The notes: generated from the letters alone by a model not told the origin. DNA of 64,000 nucleotides from Corynebacterium accolens (GCF_023520795.1 NZ_CP046605.1:1054001-1118000); one strand, 5' to 3'. Positions 8,672-20,565 are shown, counted from the stretch's first letter. A program made the numbers and translations.

Positions 8672-9740
8672 TCAAGTTTCCATGGTTGATGACATTGTGT
8701 CGGAATACCAGGGCATTGAAATGCAGATGGGCGACCCAGAAATCGCCGGCGATCAGCAGGCTTTTCGCAAGCTGTCCAAGCGGTACGCGGAGCTGCGCCC
8801 CATCATCAAGGTCAACGAGGAGCTGACCCAGGCGCGCGAGGATCTCGCGGACGCCAAGGAGATGGCTTATGAAGACCACGACTTCCAGGAAGAAGCGGAC
8901 CGCCTAGCAGCGTCCGTGGAAGAGCTGGAAGAAAAGCTGGCTGACCTGCTCGCCCCGCGCGATGAGCAGGACTCGGAAGACATCATCATGGAGATCAAGG
9001 CCGGCGCCGGCGGCGAAGAGGCCGCGCTCTTTGCCGGCGACTTGGCCCGCATGTACGAGCGTTTTGCCGATAAGATCGACTTTAAGTGGGAGGTCTTGGG
9101 CCTTAACGAGTCCGATTTGGGCGGCGTAAAGGACATGACCATTTCCTTCCGCGCTAAGTCTCCGACGCGCGATGGCGCGTGGTCCGTCTTCAAATTCGAG
9201 GGCGGCGTGCACCGCGTGCAGCGCGTGCCGGTCACGGAATCGCAGGGCCGCATCCAGACCTCCGCTGCTGGCGTGCTGGTGTACCCGGAGCCCGAAGAGG
9301 TGGAATCGGTCAATATCGATGACAAGGATATCCGCGTCGATGTGTACCGCTCCTCCGGTAAGGGTGGTCAGGGCGTGAACACCACCGACTCCGCGGTGCG
9401 CATTACCCACCTGCCCACGGGGTTGATTGTTACCTGCCAGAAGGAACGTTCGCAGATCCAGAACAAGGCCCGCGCCCTGCAGGTGCTGCAGGCCCGCCTG
9501 GATCAGATGGAACGCGAGGCTCGCGAGGCCGAGGCTGGCGAGCAGCGCGCCTCCCAGGTGCGCACCATGGATCGCTCCGAGCGCGTGCGCACCTACAACT
9601 GGCCCGAAAACCGCATCACGGATCACCGCATTGGCTACAAGGCCAATAACCTGGATTCCGTGTTGAACGGCGATATGCAGGATCTCATCAAGGCCCTGCA
9701 GGACCAAGAGCGCGCCGAGCGCCTTGAGTCCGAGGGGTAA
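8664..9740 (+). CDS. prfA: Peptide chain release factor 1
   Basis: Reads UAA and UAG stop codons and releases the peptide. 358 residues. The GGQ motif is G234-G235-Q236 in [15 protein letters not shown], and the stop-codon-reading tripeptide is P189-V190-T191, the RF1 PxT form. The ATG at 8664 overlaps rho by 8 bases with GAGGAAG just before it; ATG 8682 is a possible later start. prmC, which methylates the GGQ glutamine, follows after 9 bases. Confidence 0.95.
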   Translation: MSNQVSMVDDIVSEYQGIEMQMGDPEIAGDQQAFRKLSKRYAELRPIIKVNEELTQAREDLADAKEMAYEDHDFQEEADRLAASVEELEEKLADLLAPRDEQDSEDIIMEIKAGAGGEEAALFAGDLARMYERFADKIDFKWEVLGLNESDLGGVKDMTISFRAKSPTRDGAWSVFKFEGGVHRVQRVPVTESQGRIQTSAAGVLVYPEPEEVESVNIDDKDIRVDVYRSSGKGGQGVNTTDSAVRITHLPTGLIVTCQKERSQIQNKARALQVLQARLDQMEREAREAEAGEQRASQVRTMDRSERVRTYNWPENRITDHRIGYKANNLDSVLNGDMQDLIKALQDQERAERLESEG

Positions 9741-9749
9741 TCGCGGTCG

Positions 9750-10583
9750 ATGGAATCGTACGGTGAGGCGCTGCGCCATGGGGTGCAGCGCCTTCGCGTT
9801 GCTGGAGTAGGAAGCCCCGAGTGGGATACGCGGATCCTCATCTCCCACCTCATTCACTGTGGGCATTTGGACATTCCGCTGCATGAGCCGCCCATGCCCG
9901 GCTTTGACGTGGCCTTCCAGGCGCTATTGCGCAGGCGGGAACAGCGCGAGCCGCTGCAATACGTGCTGGGTACGGCGTGGTTTGGGCCCTTGGAATTGAA
10001 GGTGGGCCCAGGCGTGTTCATCCCGCGCCCGGAAACGGAGGTGATGGCGGACTGGGCGGTCCACCACGCCCCCGGCCCGCGCATGGTGGATTTGTGCTCC
10101 GGCTCGGGCGCGCTGGCGTTGTACCTGCAGCATTACGTACCACAGGCGGAGGTTAAGGCGGTAGAGCTTTCCGATGCCGCCCTCGAGTTCACCCGCGCCA
10201 ATACTCTCCGCACCGGGGTAGAGGTGGTGCAGGCGGATGCGACCGACAGCCAGGCACTGGCGGACTGGAATGGCACGGTCGATCTTGTGGTGAGCAACCC
10301 GCCATACGTTCCGGAAGATCCGAACCTGCAGCCGGAGGTGTATCACGATCCGCACGTGGCCGTCTTCGGTGGCGATGACGGCATGGGAGTAATCCGCGGG
10401 TTGATTCCCACCATCGCCAGGCTATTGCGCCCCGGCGGGGTCATGGCGATTGAACACGACGATACGACTGGCGATGCCGTGCGCGATGCGGTGCGTGACC
10501 ACGGTGGCTTTTCCAATATCGCTCCGCTTAAGGACTTAACAGGCACGCCGCGCTTTATTACCGCACAGCGCGCGGTAGACTAA
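9750..10583 (+). CDS. prmC: Release factor glutamine methyltransferase PrmC
   Basis: SAM-dependent enzyme that methylates the GGQ glutamine of release factors. 277 residues with helical N-terminal domain, FIPRPETE near 90, SAM-binding DLCSGSGALAL near 115, and the catalytic N183-PPY motif. It follows prfA directly, the usual functional pairing. Confidence 0.95.
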   Translation: MESYGEALRHGVQRLRVAGVGSPEWDTRILISHLIHCGHLDIPLHEPPMPGFDVAFQALLRRREQREPLQYVLGTAWFGPLELKVGPGVFIPRPETEVMADWAVHHAPGPRMVDLCSGSGALALYLQHYVPQAEVKAVELSDAALEFTRANTLRTGVEVVQADATDSQALADWNGTVDLVVSNPPYVPEDPNLQPEVYHDPHVAVFGGDDGMGVIRGLIPTIARLLRPGGVMAIEHDDTTGDAVRDAVRDHGGFSNIAPLKDLTGTPRFITAQRAVD

Positions 10584-10615
10584 GGCATCACCGTCGGGCA
10601 AGAAGGGGATTATTG

Positions 10616-11284
10616 ATGCAAGGAAAAATTTATAATTGCGCCGATGACGCCGAGCGTGAGGAAGGCGTGAGCATCGCCACCAAGGCCGCCAAGTCTGGGC
10701 GGCTCGTGGTCATGCCCACCGATACGCTGTACGGTTTGGGCTGCGATGCTTTCGATAATGACGCGGTAGCTAACCTGCTCGCCACCAAGCAGCGCGGGCC
10801 GGATATGCCAGTTCCCGTGCTCGTCGGCTCGTGGAATACCGTGCGCGGACTCGTCGCCTCGTACCCCGATTCCACCCGCGACCTCGTCGAGGCCTTTTGG
10901 CCAGGCGGGCTATCCATCGTCGTGCCGCAGGCGCCCTCCTTGCCATGGAATTTAGGCGATACCCGCGGCACCGTCATGCTGCGGATGCCCCTTCACCCGA
11001 TTGCCATCGAGCTCTTGCGCGAGGTAGGACCGATGGCGGTTTCATCTGCCAATATCTCCGGACACCAACCACCAACTACGGCGCAAATGGCCAAGGACCA
11101 ATTGGGCAAGGCCGTGACCGTGTACTTGGACGGGGGAGAGACGGACATCGGCAAGCCCTCGACCATTATCGATCTCTCCGGCGACCATCCATACCTGCTG
11201 CGGGAGGGTGCATTATCCGCAGAGGAGATCGGTGAGGTCCTCGGCGTCTCCGCTGATTCCCTGCGGACCCGGCCCCAAGGATAG
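10616..11284 (+). CDS. L-threonylcarbamoyladenylate synthase (Sua5/YrdC family)
   Basis: Makes threonylcarbamoyl-AMP for the t6A37 modification of ANN-decoding tRNAs. 222 residues, with MPTDTLYGLG near 34, KQRGPDMPVPVLV near 61 and SSANISG near 144, all YrdC-domain hallmarks. GAAGGGG lies eight bases before ATG 10616; a TTG directly before it is unlikely. The Sua5 C-terminal extra domain is absent, so this is the short form. It lies between prmC and wecA as in mycobacteria. Confidence 0.9.
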   Translation: MQGKIYNCADDAEREEGVSIATKAAKSGRLVVMPTDTLYGLGCDAFDNDAVANLLATKQRGPDMPVPVLVGSWNTVRGLVASYPDSTRDLVEAFWPGGLSIVVPQAPSLPWNLGDTRGTVMLRMPLHPIAIELLREVGPMAVSSANISGHQPPTTAQMAKDQLGKAVTVYLDGGETDIGKPSTIIDLSGDHPYLLREGALSAEEIGEVLGVSADSLRTRPQG

Positions 11285-11298
11285 AAGGAGCATTTCGC

Positions 11299-12474
11299 GT
11301 GAGCGGCACTGGCGTACCGCTGCGCGAGTTGGCCTTGGTCATCCTCGTTGCAGCGACATTTACCTACCTGACCACCGGCGTGGTGCGATCCTTTTTGGTC
11401 CGCACGGGCCGGGTGGCAGAAATTCGCCTGCGCGATTCCCACTCTCAGCCCACGCCCCGCATGGGCGGGCTCGCCATGTTTACCGGCTTCGGTGCGGCGA
11501 TATTCCTCGCAGCCCAGCTTCCAGCCTTGACTCGCGGGTTTATGCCCGTCACCCCGGAGATGAGCGCGGTGATGTGGGCGGCGCTGGCCATCGTGCTTGT
11601 CGGCGTTGCCGATGACTACTTGGAGCTCGGCGCCCTCATCAAGCTTTTCGGGCAGCTCTTTGCCGCTGCGCTCATGAGTGGCCTGGGCCTGACGTGGACG
11701 CTACTTTTTATCCCCTTCGGCGGCGGGACCACGGTAGTGCTCGACCAGATTCAAAGCACCCTGCTTACCGCGTTTTTCACCGTACTCCTTATCAATGCCA
11801 TCAACTTTGTTGACGGCCTCGATGGCCTCGCAGCAGGACTTGGCCTCATCGCCGGTGGTGCCATCTTGGTCTTTTCGCTCACCGTTCTGCATGACCAGGG
11901 CGGGGCTGTATCGGCGTATCCACCCGCTATCATCAGCGCCGCGTTGGTGGGGATGTGCGCGGGCTTTTTGCCCCATAACTTTGAACCCTCGCGAATCTTT
12001 ATGGGCGATTCCGGCTCCATGCTCATTGGACTCTTGCTCGCCGCGGCGTCTACTTCGGCCTCCGGCAAGATCAATATGTCCCTGTACGGCACCGTGGACA
12101 TGGTGGCGCTTATGTCACCCATCCTCGTGGTGATCGCAGCGGTGTTTATTCCAGTCTTAGACCTTGTCTGGGCGGTTATTCGCCGCCTGTCCCAGGGCCG
12201 TTCGCCATTTTCTGCGGATAAGGCGCATATCCACCACCGCCTGTTGTCGTTGGGGCATACGCACCGGCGCACTGTGCTCGTGCTGTACCTCTGGGTATCC
12301 GCGGTGGCCTTTGGCGCGGTGTCTTTTTCCATCGTGCCGGCCCCGGTAGCGGTCGGCTTGTCCATCACGGCATTATTGGTTGCCTTTGGCGCGACCTTGA
12401 TTCCACTGCGGCAGGGCAAGATTGGCCTCCGGTCATCGGATGATTGCGTATTGCATGACTCTGCGAGCGCGTGA
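11299..12474 (+). CDS. wecA: Undecaprenyl/decaprenyl-phosphate GlcNAc-1-phosphate transferase (WecA family)
   Basis: Membrane enzyme that moves GlcNAc-1-phosphate from UDP-GlcNAc onto polyprenyl phosphate; in corynebacteria and mycobacteria this starts the arabinogalactan linker. 391 residues with about ten membrane segments. Family motifs: SHSQPTPRMGG near 50, ADDYLE near 104, NFVDGLDGLAAG near 172, and HIHHRLLSLGH near 312. GTG start behind AAGGAG. It lies between the sua5-type gene and atpI. Confidence 0.9.
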   Translation: MSGTGVPLRELALVILVAATFTYLTTGVVRSFLVRTGRVAEIRLRDSHSQPTPRMGGLAMFTGFGAAIFLAAQLPALTRGFMPVTPEMSAVMWAALAIVLVGVADDYLELGALIKLFGQLFAAALMSGLGLTWTLLFIPFGGGTTVVLDQIQSTLLTAFFTVLLINAINFVDGLDGLAAGLGLIAGGAILVFSLTVLHDQGGAVSAYPPAIISAALVGMCAGFLPHNFEPSRIFMGDSGSMLIGLLLAAASTSASGKINMSLYGTVDMVALMSPILVVIAAVFIPVLDLVWAVIRRLSQGRSPFSADKAHIHHRLLSLGHTHRRTVLVLYLWVSAVAFGAVSFSIVPAPVAVGLSITALLVAFGATLIPLRQGKIGLRSSDDCVLHDSASA

Positions 12475-12476
12475 TG

Positions 12477-12482
12477 TAGGGT
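12477..12482 (+). promoter_or_regulatory. Candidate -10 box of leaderless atpI
   Basis: TAGGGT overlaps the end of wecA and ends 8 bases before GTG 12491; this decides that start over the ATG at 12485, which is too close to the box. Confidence 0.4.
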
Positions 12483-12490
12483 GAATGTCC

Positions 12491-12916
12491 GTGAGTGACA
12501 CAACGGAAAATGCTAATTTCGATGACCCGCGCGTGCCGCTGCAGCGCGCCGTAAAGAAAGGGGCTACCGCTCTCGGCATCTTTACCATCATTTCCCTCGC
12601 CGTCTGGGGAGGGGCACAAGGTGTGGCCGGGCTCTGGGGCGTTATCGTCGGTGCTGCTCTCGGCGGCGGCTTTGTCTTGTTTACCGCGCTGTCGGTCCTC
12701 TTTACCGCGAACTCGACACCCTCAACCACTATCGCGGTGGTATTGGGCGGCTGGCTTATCAAGCTGATCGTGCTTATCGGCGTGCTAGCCATTATCCGGG
12801 ACATGGATTTCTATGACACGTGGGCGCTCTTTCTTACCGTCGTCGTCGCGCTCATCGTTACCTTAGGCTCGGAAGTCTGGGCCGTGGTCACCTCTCGGGT
12901 CACCTACGTGTCCTAA
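12491..12916 (+). CDS. atpI: AtpI-like ATP synthase protein I
   Basis: Small membrane protein upstream of the ATP synthase genes; AtpI proteins are thought to help c-ring assembly or ion supply. 141 residues with a hydrophilic N-terminus and four membrane segments (about 30-50, 52-75, 85-105, 112-135). Identity rests on size, topology and position, since AtpI sequences diverge widely. A strong terminator follows, so it is transcribed apart from atpBEFHAGDC. Confidence 0.75.
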   Translation: MSDTTENANFDDPRVPLQRAVKKGATALGIFTIISLAVWGGAQGVAGLWGVIVGAALGGGFVLFTALSVLFTANSTPSTTIAVVLGGWLIKLIVLIGVLAIIRDMDFYDTWALFLTVVVALIVTLGSEVWAVVTSRVTYVS

Positions 12917-12938
12917 TTCGTGCCCACATTAGGGCTTA

Positions 12939-12976
12939 GCCGTCGCGCACTGGGGTGGTGCGCGGCGGCCTTTTTA
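12939..12976 (+). terminator. Rho-independent terminator after atpI
   Basis: A 12-bp stem (GCCGTCGCGCAC with GTGCGCGGCGGC, one G-U type mismatch), 7-base loop and CTTTTT. Confidence 0.9.
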
Positions 12977-13361
12977 TGCCTGCATGCTGGCATTAATGGA
13001 AGGTGACCACCCCCGAGGAGGTGTGTCGGCTCGGGGATGTGATCAAATGCACGTTTGTGAATTAGGCAGGAATAACGCGGTTTTGTCTGCCAAAAGGCGG
13101 ATATGGCGGTATCGGGTGTGGCTTATGGGGCCCCCACGTGCGAAAACTGTCGATCCAGCTGATACGATTTGCTTCGGGTTACCGCGGGGTTAAGTGTTGC
13201 GCTTTTATCCTGCACGGTAAATCCCTGTCTTGTTCACGCTGATGTGCGACGGAGTCCGTGTTCAAGGCAGAGAGTTTGAGACGTCCATCGCACCACAGAA
13301 GCCAGCTATTGGCTGTGTGGCCCGAACACGGGAGAGAACGCTGAGCGTTACAACATTGGCT
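12977..13361 (+). promoter_or_regulatory. atp operon upstream region
   Basis: About 385 bases without a convincing gene, holding the promoter of the ATP synthase operon. I see a GlxR-like half-matching box TGTGATCAAATGCACG (13036-13051) and several weak -10 candidates (for example TACGAT near 13161 and TAAATC near 13219), none decisive. No tRNA or riboswitch fold recognised. Confidence 0.5.
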
Positions 13362-14162
13362 ATGAAAGGGCACTTCCATACGCCCGATCTAGGTGAAGAA
13401 TTCTTCCCGGGGCAAATTGATGCCGACCATCTGTTTTTCGGTGACTTCGCCGACGGATGGTTCGCGCTTGATCGCCTGATGCTGATTCGCATTTTGATGA
13501 CGCTAATTGTGGTGATCCTTTTCTGGGCTGCCTTTAAGAACCCTAAGTTGGTTCCTTCTGGCATTCAGAATGTGGGCGAGAACGCGGTCGACTTCGTCCG
13601 CGTCCACATCGCCGAGGACATTTTGGGTAAGAAGGAGGGAAAGCGATTCCTGCCAATTATCGCTAGCATCTTCTTCGCGGTTCTGTTTATGAACGTCGCG
13701 ACCGTTATCCCGGGACTTAACGTCTCGCCCAACGGTCGTATTGGTATGCCAATTGTGTTGGCAGCCGTTTCGTACATCGTCATGATTTACGCCGGCGCCA
13801 AGCGCTACGGCTTTGGTAAGTTCATTCGCTCCTCCGTAGTGATTCCGAACTTGCCACCGGCATTGCACCTTTTGGTGGTACCGATTGAGTTCTTCTCTAC
13901 GTTCATTCTGCGACCGGTTACCCTTGCAATTCGTCTCATGGCGAACTTCCTTGCTGGACACATCATCCTGGTTCTTCTCTTCTCTGCTACGAACTTCTTC
14001 TTCTGGCAGCTAAATGGTTGGACCGTCCTGTCTGGGCTGACCGTGGTCTTGGGCTTGGCTATGAGCTTGTTCGAGATTCTGGTTATCTTCTTGCAGGCGT
14101 ACATCTTCGCTTTGTTGACGGCGGTGTACATCGAGTTGTCCTTGCACGCTGATTCGCACTAA
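13362..14162 (+). CDS. atpB: F1Fo ATP synthase subunit a
   Basis: Fo proton-channel subunit in the membrane. 266 residues, with six or so membrane helices. The segment PVTLAIRLMANFLAGH carries the essential arginine facing the c-ring. ATG 13362 gives the conserved-looking N-terminus MKGHFHTPDLGEEFFPG; the frame is open 44 codons further upstream, but that part looks non-coding. A GGGAGAG stretch lies about 25 bases upstream, so the initiation signal is weak. First gene of atpBEFHAGDC. Confidence 0.9.
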   Translation: MKGHFHTPDLGEEFFPGQIDADHLFFGDFADGWFALDRLMLIRILMTLIVVILFWAAFKNPKLVPSGIQNVGENAVDFVRVHIAEDILGKKEGKRFLPIIASIFFAVLFMNVATVIPGLNVSPNGRIGMPIVLAAVSYIVMIYAGAKRYGFGKFIRSSVVIPNLPPALHLLVVPIEFFSTFILRPVTLAIRLMANFLAGHIILVLLFSATNFFFWQLNGWTVLSGLTVVLGLAMSLFEILVIFLQAYIFALLTAVYIELSLHADSH

Positions 14163-14220
14163 GGACGAGGTCGACGAGCGCGACCGAGTAATCCACCTAA
14201 TTAAACAACACTGACATTCG

Positions 14221-14506
<286 letters not shown>

Positions 14507-14549
14507 AAGTACGAGTTTTCCAAACCGAAACTTTTAAGACGGGAGACCT

Positions 14550-15119
14550 ATGAATAACGTCGTTTATATGCTTGCAGCAGAGGGCGAGGAGAACCCAGGT
14601 TCGGGTAGCTTCTCCGTTCTTCTGCCCAAGAACTATGACATTTTCTGGTCTTTGCTGTGCTTCATCGTAATTCTCTGGTTGTTCTGGAAGTTCGTGCTTC
14701 CTCGTTACACCAAGTTGCTCGAAGAGCGTGAAGACCGGATTGAGGGCGGCATGAAGCGCGCTGAGGCCCAGCAGGCCGAGGCCAAGGCTGCTCTAGAAAA
14801 GTACAATGCTCAGCTGGCTGATGCCCGCGCAGAGGCAGCCGAGATCCGCGAGCAGGCGCGCGAGCGCGGCAAGCAGATCGAGGCTGACGCGAAGAGCCAA
14901 GCGGAAGAGGAATCCCGCCGCATCGTCGCCAATGGCGAAAAGCAGTTGGAAGCTTCTCGTGCGCAGGTTGTTACTGAGCTGCGTTCCGAAATGGGACAGA
15001 ACTCCATCAACCTGGCAGAAAAGATTCTGGGCGGCGAGCTTTCTGACGCTTCCAAGAAGTCCTCTACCATCGATGGCTTTTTGTCCGAGCTCGACTCTGT
15101 GGCACCGGCCGGAAAGTAG
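14550..15119 (+). CDS. atpF: F1Fo ATP synthase subunit b
   Basis: Peripheral stalk. 189 residues with one membrane helix (about 30-50) followed by a long charged coiled coil rich in Glu, Ala, Lys and Arg. GACGGGAGACC precedes the ATG. It is a normal single b gene, not the b-delta fusion found in mycobacteria. Confidence 0.95.
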   Translation: MNNVVYMLAAEGEENPGSGSFSVLLPKNYDIFWSLLCFIVILWLFWKFVLPRYTKLLEEREDRIEGGMKRAEAQQAEAKAALEKYNAQLADARAEAAEIREQARERGKQIEADAKSQAEEESRRIVANGEKQLEASRAQVVTELRSEMGQNSINLAEKILGGELSDASKKSSTIDGFLSELDSVAPAGK

Positions 15120-15125
15120 GCAACT

Positions 15126-15941
15126 ATGAAGGCAGCTAGCCGCGAAGCACTCGCGAACTCACAATCCCGTGTGGATGAAATCCTCGCTGGCGATAAGAAT
15201 GTCGCTAGTGCAGTCCAAGCGGGCCTGGATATCTTCGAGGTCGTCGACGTTTTGGATGGGGACCGCGAATTGCGCGTATCCTTCATCGACGTTGCAGCCC
15301 CGGCTGAAGCACGCAAGTCCTTGGCCGAGAATCTCTTTGGCTCCAAGATTTCTGCCGGTGCACTGAGCATCCTGCAGGAAGCTGCGGCGAACCAATGGTC
15401 TTCGCCGAAGGACTTCGTCAACGGGCTTGTATCCTTGGGCCGCCGCGCATTGCTGCGCGCCGCCGAGGCGCAGGGCCAATTGGGCCAGGTCGAAGACGAG
15501 CTTTTCCGCTTGGCGCAGATTCTGGACCGCGAGGGCGAGCTTACCCAGCTGCTTTCCGATCGAACTGCTGAATCCGCACGCAAGCGCGGATTGCTGGCAA
15601 ACGTGCTCTACGGCAAGGTAACGATGTTTACTGAGGCGCTCGCGCTGCAGGCCATCAGCCGCCCAGAGCAAAACCCGATTGATGACGTAGCCGGATTGGC
15701 CGATACTGCAGCAGCCCTGCAGGATCGCACCATCGCGCGCGTTGTCGCTGCGGGTGAATTGAATGAAGGCCAGCAGGCAGTACTCGCTGAGAAGCTGGGC
15801 AAAATTTATGGTCGTGCGATGTCCATTCACTCTGAGGTTGACACCAGCCTCCTCGGTGGCATGCGCATCCGCGTCGGCGATGAAATCATTGACGGCTCGA
15901 CGGCAGGCAAGATTGCCCGCTTCCGTGCCCAGATGGTGTAG
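15126..15941 (+). CDS. atpH: F1Fo ATP synthase subunit delta
   Basis: Links the b stalk to the top of the alpha3beta3 head. 271 residues, about 90 longer than the usual 180-residue delta, as is known for corynebacteria; the extra part is N-terminal. The typical delta C-terminus is visible (SLLGGMRIRVGDEIIDGS...ARF). It starts 6 bases after atpF. Confidence 0.92.
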   Translation: MKAASREALANSQSRVDEILAGDKNVASAVQAGLDIFEVVDVLDGDRELRVSFIDVAAPAEARKSLAENLFGSKISAGALSILQEAAANQWSSPKDFVNGLVSLGRRALLRAAEAQGQLGQVEDELFRLAQILDREGELTQLLSDRTAESARKRGLLANVLYGKVTMFTEALALQAISRPEQNPIDDVAGLADTAAALQDRTIARVVAAGELNEGQQAVLAEKLGKIYGRAMSIHSEVDTSLLGGMRIRVGDEIIDGSTAGKIARFRAQMV

Positions 15942-16001
15942 CCGAAACGACAGAAACGATTTAAGTAAGTGCTGGAAGATACTACCGAGAGCAGGAAGAA
16001 C

Positions 16002-17642
16002 ATGGCGGAGCTGACGATCTCCTCCGACGAGATCCGTAGTGCGATTGCGAACTACACCTCGAGCTACTCCGCGGAGGCCTCCCGTGAGGAGGTCGGCGTG
16101 GTCATTTCGGCAGCTGACGGTATTGCGCAGGTTTCTGGCCTGCCATCCGTTATGGCGAATGAGCTGCTCGAGTTCCCCGGCGGCGTAATTGGCGTCGCAC
16201 AGAACCTTGACACCAATTCCATTGGTGTCGTGGTCCTGGGTAACTACGAGTCCCTCAAGGAGGGCGACGAGGTTAAGAGGACCGGAGAGGTCCTTTCCAT
16301 CCCCGTGGGCGAGGACTTCCTCGGCCGCGTTATTAACCCACTGGGCCAGCCCATCGACGGCTTGGGCCCAATCGAAAGCGAAGAGGAGCGCGTCCTCGAG
16401 TTGCAGGCACCTTCGGTGCTGCAGCGCCAGCCGGTTGAAGAGCCAATGCAGACCGGCATCAAGGCTATCGATGCGATGACCCCGATCGGCCGTGGTCAGC
16501 GTCAGCTGATCATTGGTGACCGTAAGACCGGTAAGACCGCGGTTACCATCGATACCATTTTGAACCAGAAGGCTAACTGGGAGTCCGGCGACAAGGACAA
16601 GCAGGTCCGTTGTATTTACGTCGCCATCGGCCAGAAGGGCTCGACCATCGCCAGCGTGCGCCGCACCCTTGAGGAGCACGGCGCGCTGGATTACACCACC
16701 ATCGTGGCGGCCCCAGCTTCTGATTCCGCCGGCTACAAGTGGCTGGCACCGTTCTCCGGTGCTGCATTGGGCCAGCAGTGGATGTACCAGGGCAACCACG
16801 TCCTGGTTATCTACGATGACCTGACCAAGCAGGCTGAGGCATACCGCGCAATTTCGCTGTTGCTGCGCCGCCCGCCGGGACGTGAGGCTTACCCAGGCGA
16901 CGTCTTCTACCTGCACTCCCGCTTGCTGGAGCGCGCTGCCAAGCTTTCCGATGACATGGGTGCCGGCTCCATGACCGCACTGCCCATCATCGAGACCAAG
17001 GCTAATGACGTCAGTGCCTTCATTCCGACCAACGTCATTTCCATTACTGACGGTCAGGTCTTCTTGGAGTCCGACCTCTTCAACCAGGGTGTTCGCCCGG
17101 CTATTAACGTCGGTGTGTCCGTCTCCCGTGTTGGTGGTGCGGCACAGACCAAGGGTATGAAGAAGGTTGCCGGTAACCTCCGTCTTGACCTGGCTGCATA
17201 CCGTGACCTGCAGGCATTCGCTGCCTTCGCATCCGACCTGGACGCTGCCTCCAAGGCACAGCTGGAGCGCGGCTCTCGCTTGGTCGAGCTGCTGAAGCAG
17301 TCCGAATCCTCGCCGCAGCCGGTGGAATACCAGATGGTATCCATCTACCTCGCCGAGGCAGGCATCTTCGACGTCGTTCCCGTCGAAGACGTTCGCCGCT
17401 TCGAGGCCGAGGTGCACGAGTACCTCAACGCCAATACTCCAGAGGTCTTTGAGCAGATCGCCGGCGGCAAGGCGCTCAGCGATGAGTCCAAGGAAGCACT
17501 CGAGGCTGCAGCCAAGGAGTTTGCTCCTACGTTCCGCACCTCCGAGGGCCACAACTTGGGCACCGAAGAGCCTGTAGATCCTTTGGATGAAAATGACGTG
17601 AAAAGCACCGAGCTCAACGTCTCCCGGAAGACGGCTAAGTAG
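16002..17642 (+). CDS. atpA: F1Fo ATP synthase subunit alpha
   Basis: Non-catalytic nucleotide-binding subunit of F1. 546 residues. Walker A is GDRKTGKTA near 173, and the alpha signature [17 protein letters not shown] is near 365. ATG 16002 has AGGAAG five bases upstream; the open frame from GTG 15969 adds eleven unlikely residues. About 35 residues extend beyond the usual end (ending LNVSRKTAK); a similar tail in mycobacteria restrains ATP hydrolysis. Confidence 0.97.
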   Translation: MAELTISSDEIRSAIANYTSSYSAEASREEVGVVISAADGIAQVSGLPSVMANELLEFPGGVIGVAQNLDTNSIGVVVLGNYESLKEGDEVKRTGEVLSIPVGEDFLGRVINPLGQPIDGLGPIESEEERVLELQAPSVLQRQPVEEPMQTGIKAIDAMTPIGRGQRQLIIGDRKTGKTAVTIDTILNQKANWESGDKDKQVRCIYVAIGQKGSTIASVRRTLEEHGALDYTTIVAAPASDSAGYKWLAPFSGAALGQQWMYQGNHVLVIYDDLTKQAEAYRAISLLLRRPPGREAYPGDVFYLHSRLLERAAKLSDDMGAGSMTALPIIETKANDVSAFIPTNVISITDGQVFLESDLFNQGVRPAINVGVSVSRVGGAAQTKGMKKVAGNLRLDLAAYRDLQAFAAFASDLDAASKAQLERGSRLVELLKQSESSPQPVEYQMVSIYLAEAGIFDVVPVEDVRRFEAEVHEYLNANTPEVFEQIAGGKALSDESKEALEAAAKEFAPTFRTSEGHNLGTEEPVDPLDENDVKSTELNVSRKTAK

Positions 17643-17692
17643 AGTTCAGCTCTCGTAATTAACCGTCTATATGAAAGAAGGGAGGAGAAACG

Positions 17693-18682
17693 ATGGCTAA
17701 TCTTCGCGAATTGCGCGACCGCATCCGGTCCGTGAACTCGACTAAGAAGATCACTAAAGCCCAGGAGCTCATTGCTACCTCGCGCATTACCAAAGCGCAG
17801 GCTCGGGTGGAAGCCTCTCAGCCGTACGCGACTGAGCTGACCAATGTCATGAACAGGTTGGCTGCAGCGTCGACGCTAGAGCACCCTATGTTGCGCGAGC
17901 GTGAAGACGGCAACGTCGCCGCGATTCTCGTAATCACCTCTGACCGAGGCATGTGCGGTGGCTACAACAACAACGTCTTCAAGAAGGCAGCCCAGCTCAA
18001 GGCCCTCCTCGAAAGCAAGGGCTACGAGGTAGTTCGCTACGTCACCGGCAGCAAGGGCATCGGCCACTACAACTTCCGCGAGGAAGAGGTAGCAGGCAGC
18101 TGGGATGGTTTCTCTCAGGATCCAACCTGGGAGGGCACCCACGATGTGCGTCGCCACATGATCGATGGCTTCGTTGCTGGTTCGAAGGGCACTACCAAGG
18201 GCCGCGAGGGCCTGCATGCGGAAGGTGAAGGCGCAGGTGTTACCGGTTTCGACCAGGTACACGTCGTCTACACCGAGTTTGAATCCATGCTGACTCAAAC
18301 CGCGCGTGCGCAGCAGCTTTTGCCTGTTGAGCCTGTCGTGCAGGGCGAGGAGTACGAGATGGGTGACTCCGCACTGGAAGATCCGGAGCCGACGGAAAAC
18401 ATTTCCGCGGACTTCGAGTTCGAACCGGACGCGGATACCCTGATGGAAGCGCTGCTTCCGCAGTACGTCTCGCGTATCCTGTTTGCTATGTTCTTGGAGG
18501 CTTCGGCTTCCGAGTCCGCTGCACGCCGTACAGCTATGAAATCTGCTACTGACAACGCAACCGAGATGGTCAATGACCTGTCTCGCGTGGCCAACCAGGC
18601 CCGTCAGGCGCAGATTACCCAGGAAATTTCAGAGATCGTCGGTGGCGCTGGCGCGCTATCTGACAGCGCAGAAAGTGACTAG
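17693..18682 (+). CDS. atpG: F1Fo ATP synthase subunit gamma
   Basis: Central rotor shaft. 329 residues, against about 286 in E. coli. The N-terminal helix (RELRDRIRSVNSTKKITKAQELIATSRI) and C-terminal helix (ARRTAMKSATDNATEMV) are canonical. Extra loops lie near 165-190 (glycine/lysine rich) and 212-245 (acidic, Glu/Asp/Pro rich). A loop at the first place occurs in mycobacterial gamma and affects ATPase regulation. Confidence 0.96.
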   Translation: MANLRELRDRIRSVNSTKKITKAQELIATSRITKAQARVEASQPYATELTNVMNRLAAASTLEHPMLREREDGNVAAILVITSDRGMCGGYNNNVFKKAAQLKALLESKGYEVVRYVTGSKGIGHYNFREEEVAGSWDGFSQDPTWEGTHDVRRHMIDGFVAGSKGTTKGREGLHAEGEGAGVTGFDQVHVVYTEFESMLTQTARAQQLLPVEPVVQGEEYEMGDSALEDPEPTENISADFEFEPDADTLMEALLPQYVSRILFAMFLEASASESAARRTAMKSATDNATEMVNDLSRVANQARQAQITQEISEIVGGAGALSDSAESD

Positions 18683-20131
<1,449 letters not shown>

Positions 20132-20141
20132 GGAGAGGCAC

Positions 20142-20516
20142 ATGGCTGACATCACCGCCGAATTGGTTTCCGTCGAGCGCTCATTGTGGTCTGGTCAGGC
20201 CTCCATAGTGACGGCTGAGACCACTGAGGGTGAGATCGGCGTGCTTCCCGGTCACGAGCCTGTGATCGGTCAGTTGATCGACAATGGCGTAGTGACCATC
20301 CACCCAGTTGATGGCGCGCGGCGCGTTGCCGCCGTCCAGGGTGGCTTCCTCTCCGTTACCCAGGACAAGATTACCGTCCTCGCTGATTGGGCCATCTGGT
20401 CCGATGAGGTGGATGAGGCCCAGGCGGAAGAGGACTCCTCTTCGGCTCATGAGCTCACCAAGTCCCGCGGTGAGGCTGCATTGCGTGCACTTCGCCGCGC
20501 AGCAAAGGCTGAATAA
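20142..20516 (+). CDS. atpC: F1Fo ATP synthase subunit epsilon
   Basis: Rotor subunit. 124 residues: the beta-barrel domain ([38 protein letters not shown]) and a short C-terminal helical part, as in actinobacteria. Starts behind GGGAGAGGC. Last gene of the operon; a strong hairpin follows. Confidence 0.96.
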   Translation: MADITAELVSVERSLWSGQASIVTAETTEGEIGVLPGHEPVIGQLIDNGVVTIHPVDGARRVAAVQGGFLSVTQDKITVLADWAIWSDEVDEAQAEEDSSSAHELTKSRGEAALRALRRAAKAE

Positions 20517-20565
20517 ACCTTGGATTGGTAGGAGAGGGCAGCAATAGCCGCCCTTCCTGCTCTCA

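Noticed and set aside
12977-13361. tRNA or riboswitch in the 385-base gap before atpB
   Set aside because: No cloverleaf, anticodon arm or known riboswitch core found by eye.
15159-17552. 797-codon open frame antisense to atpH/atpA
   Set aside because: It mirrors the strongly biased codons of highly expressed genes on the plus strand; the ATP synthase reading is certain and the antisense protein has no recognisable domain.
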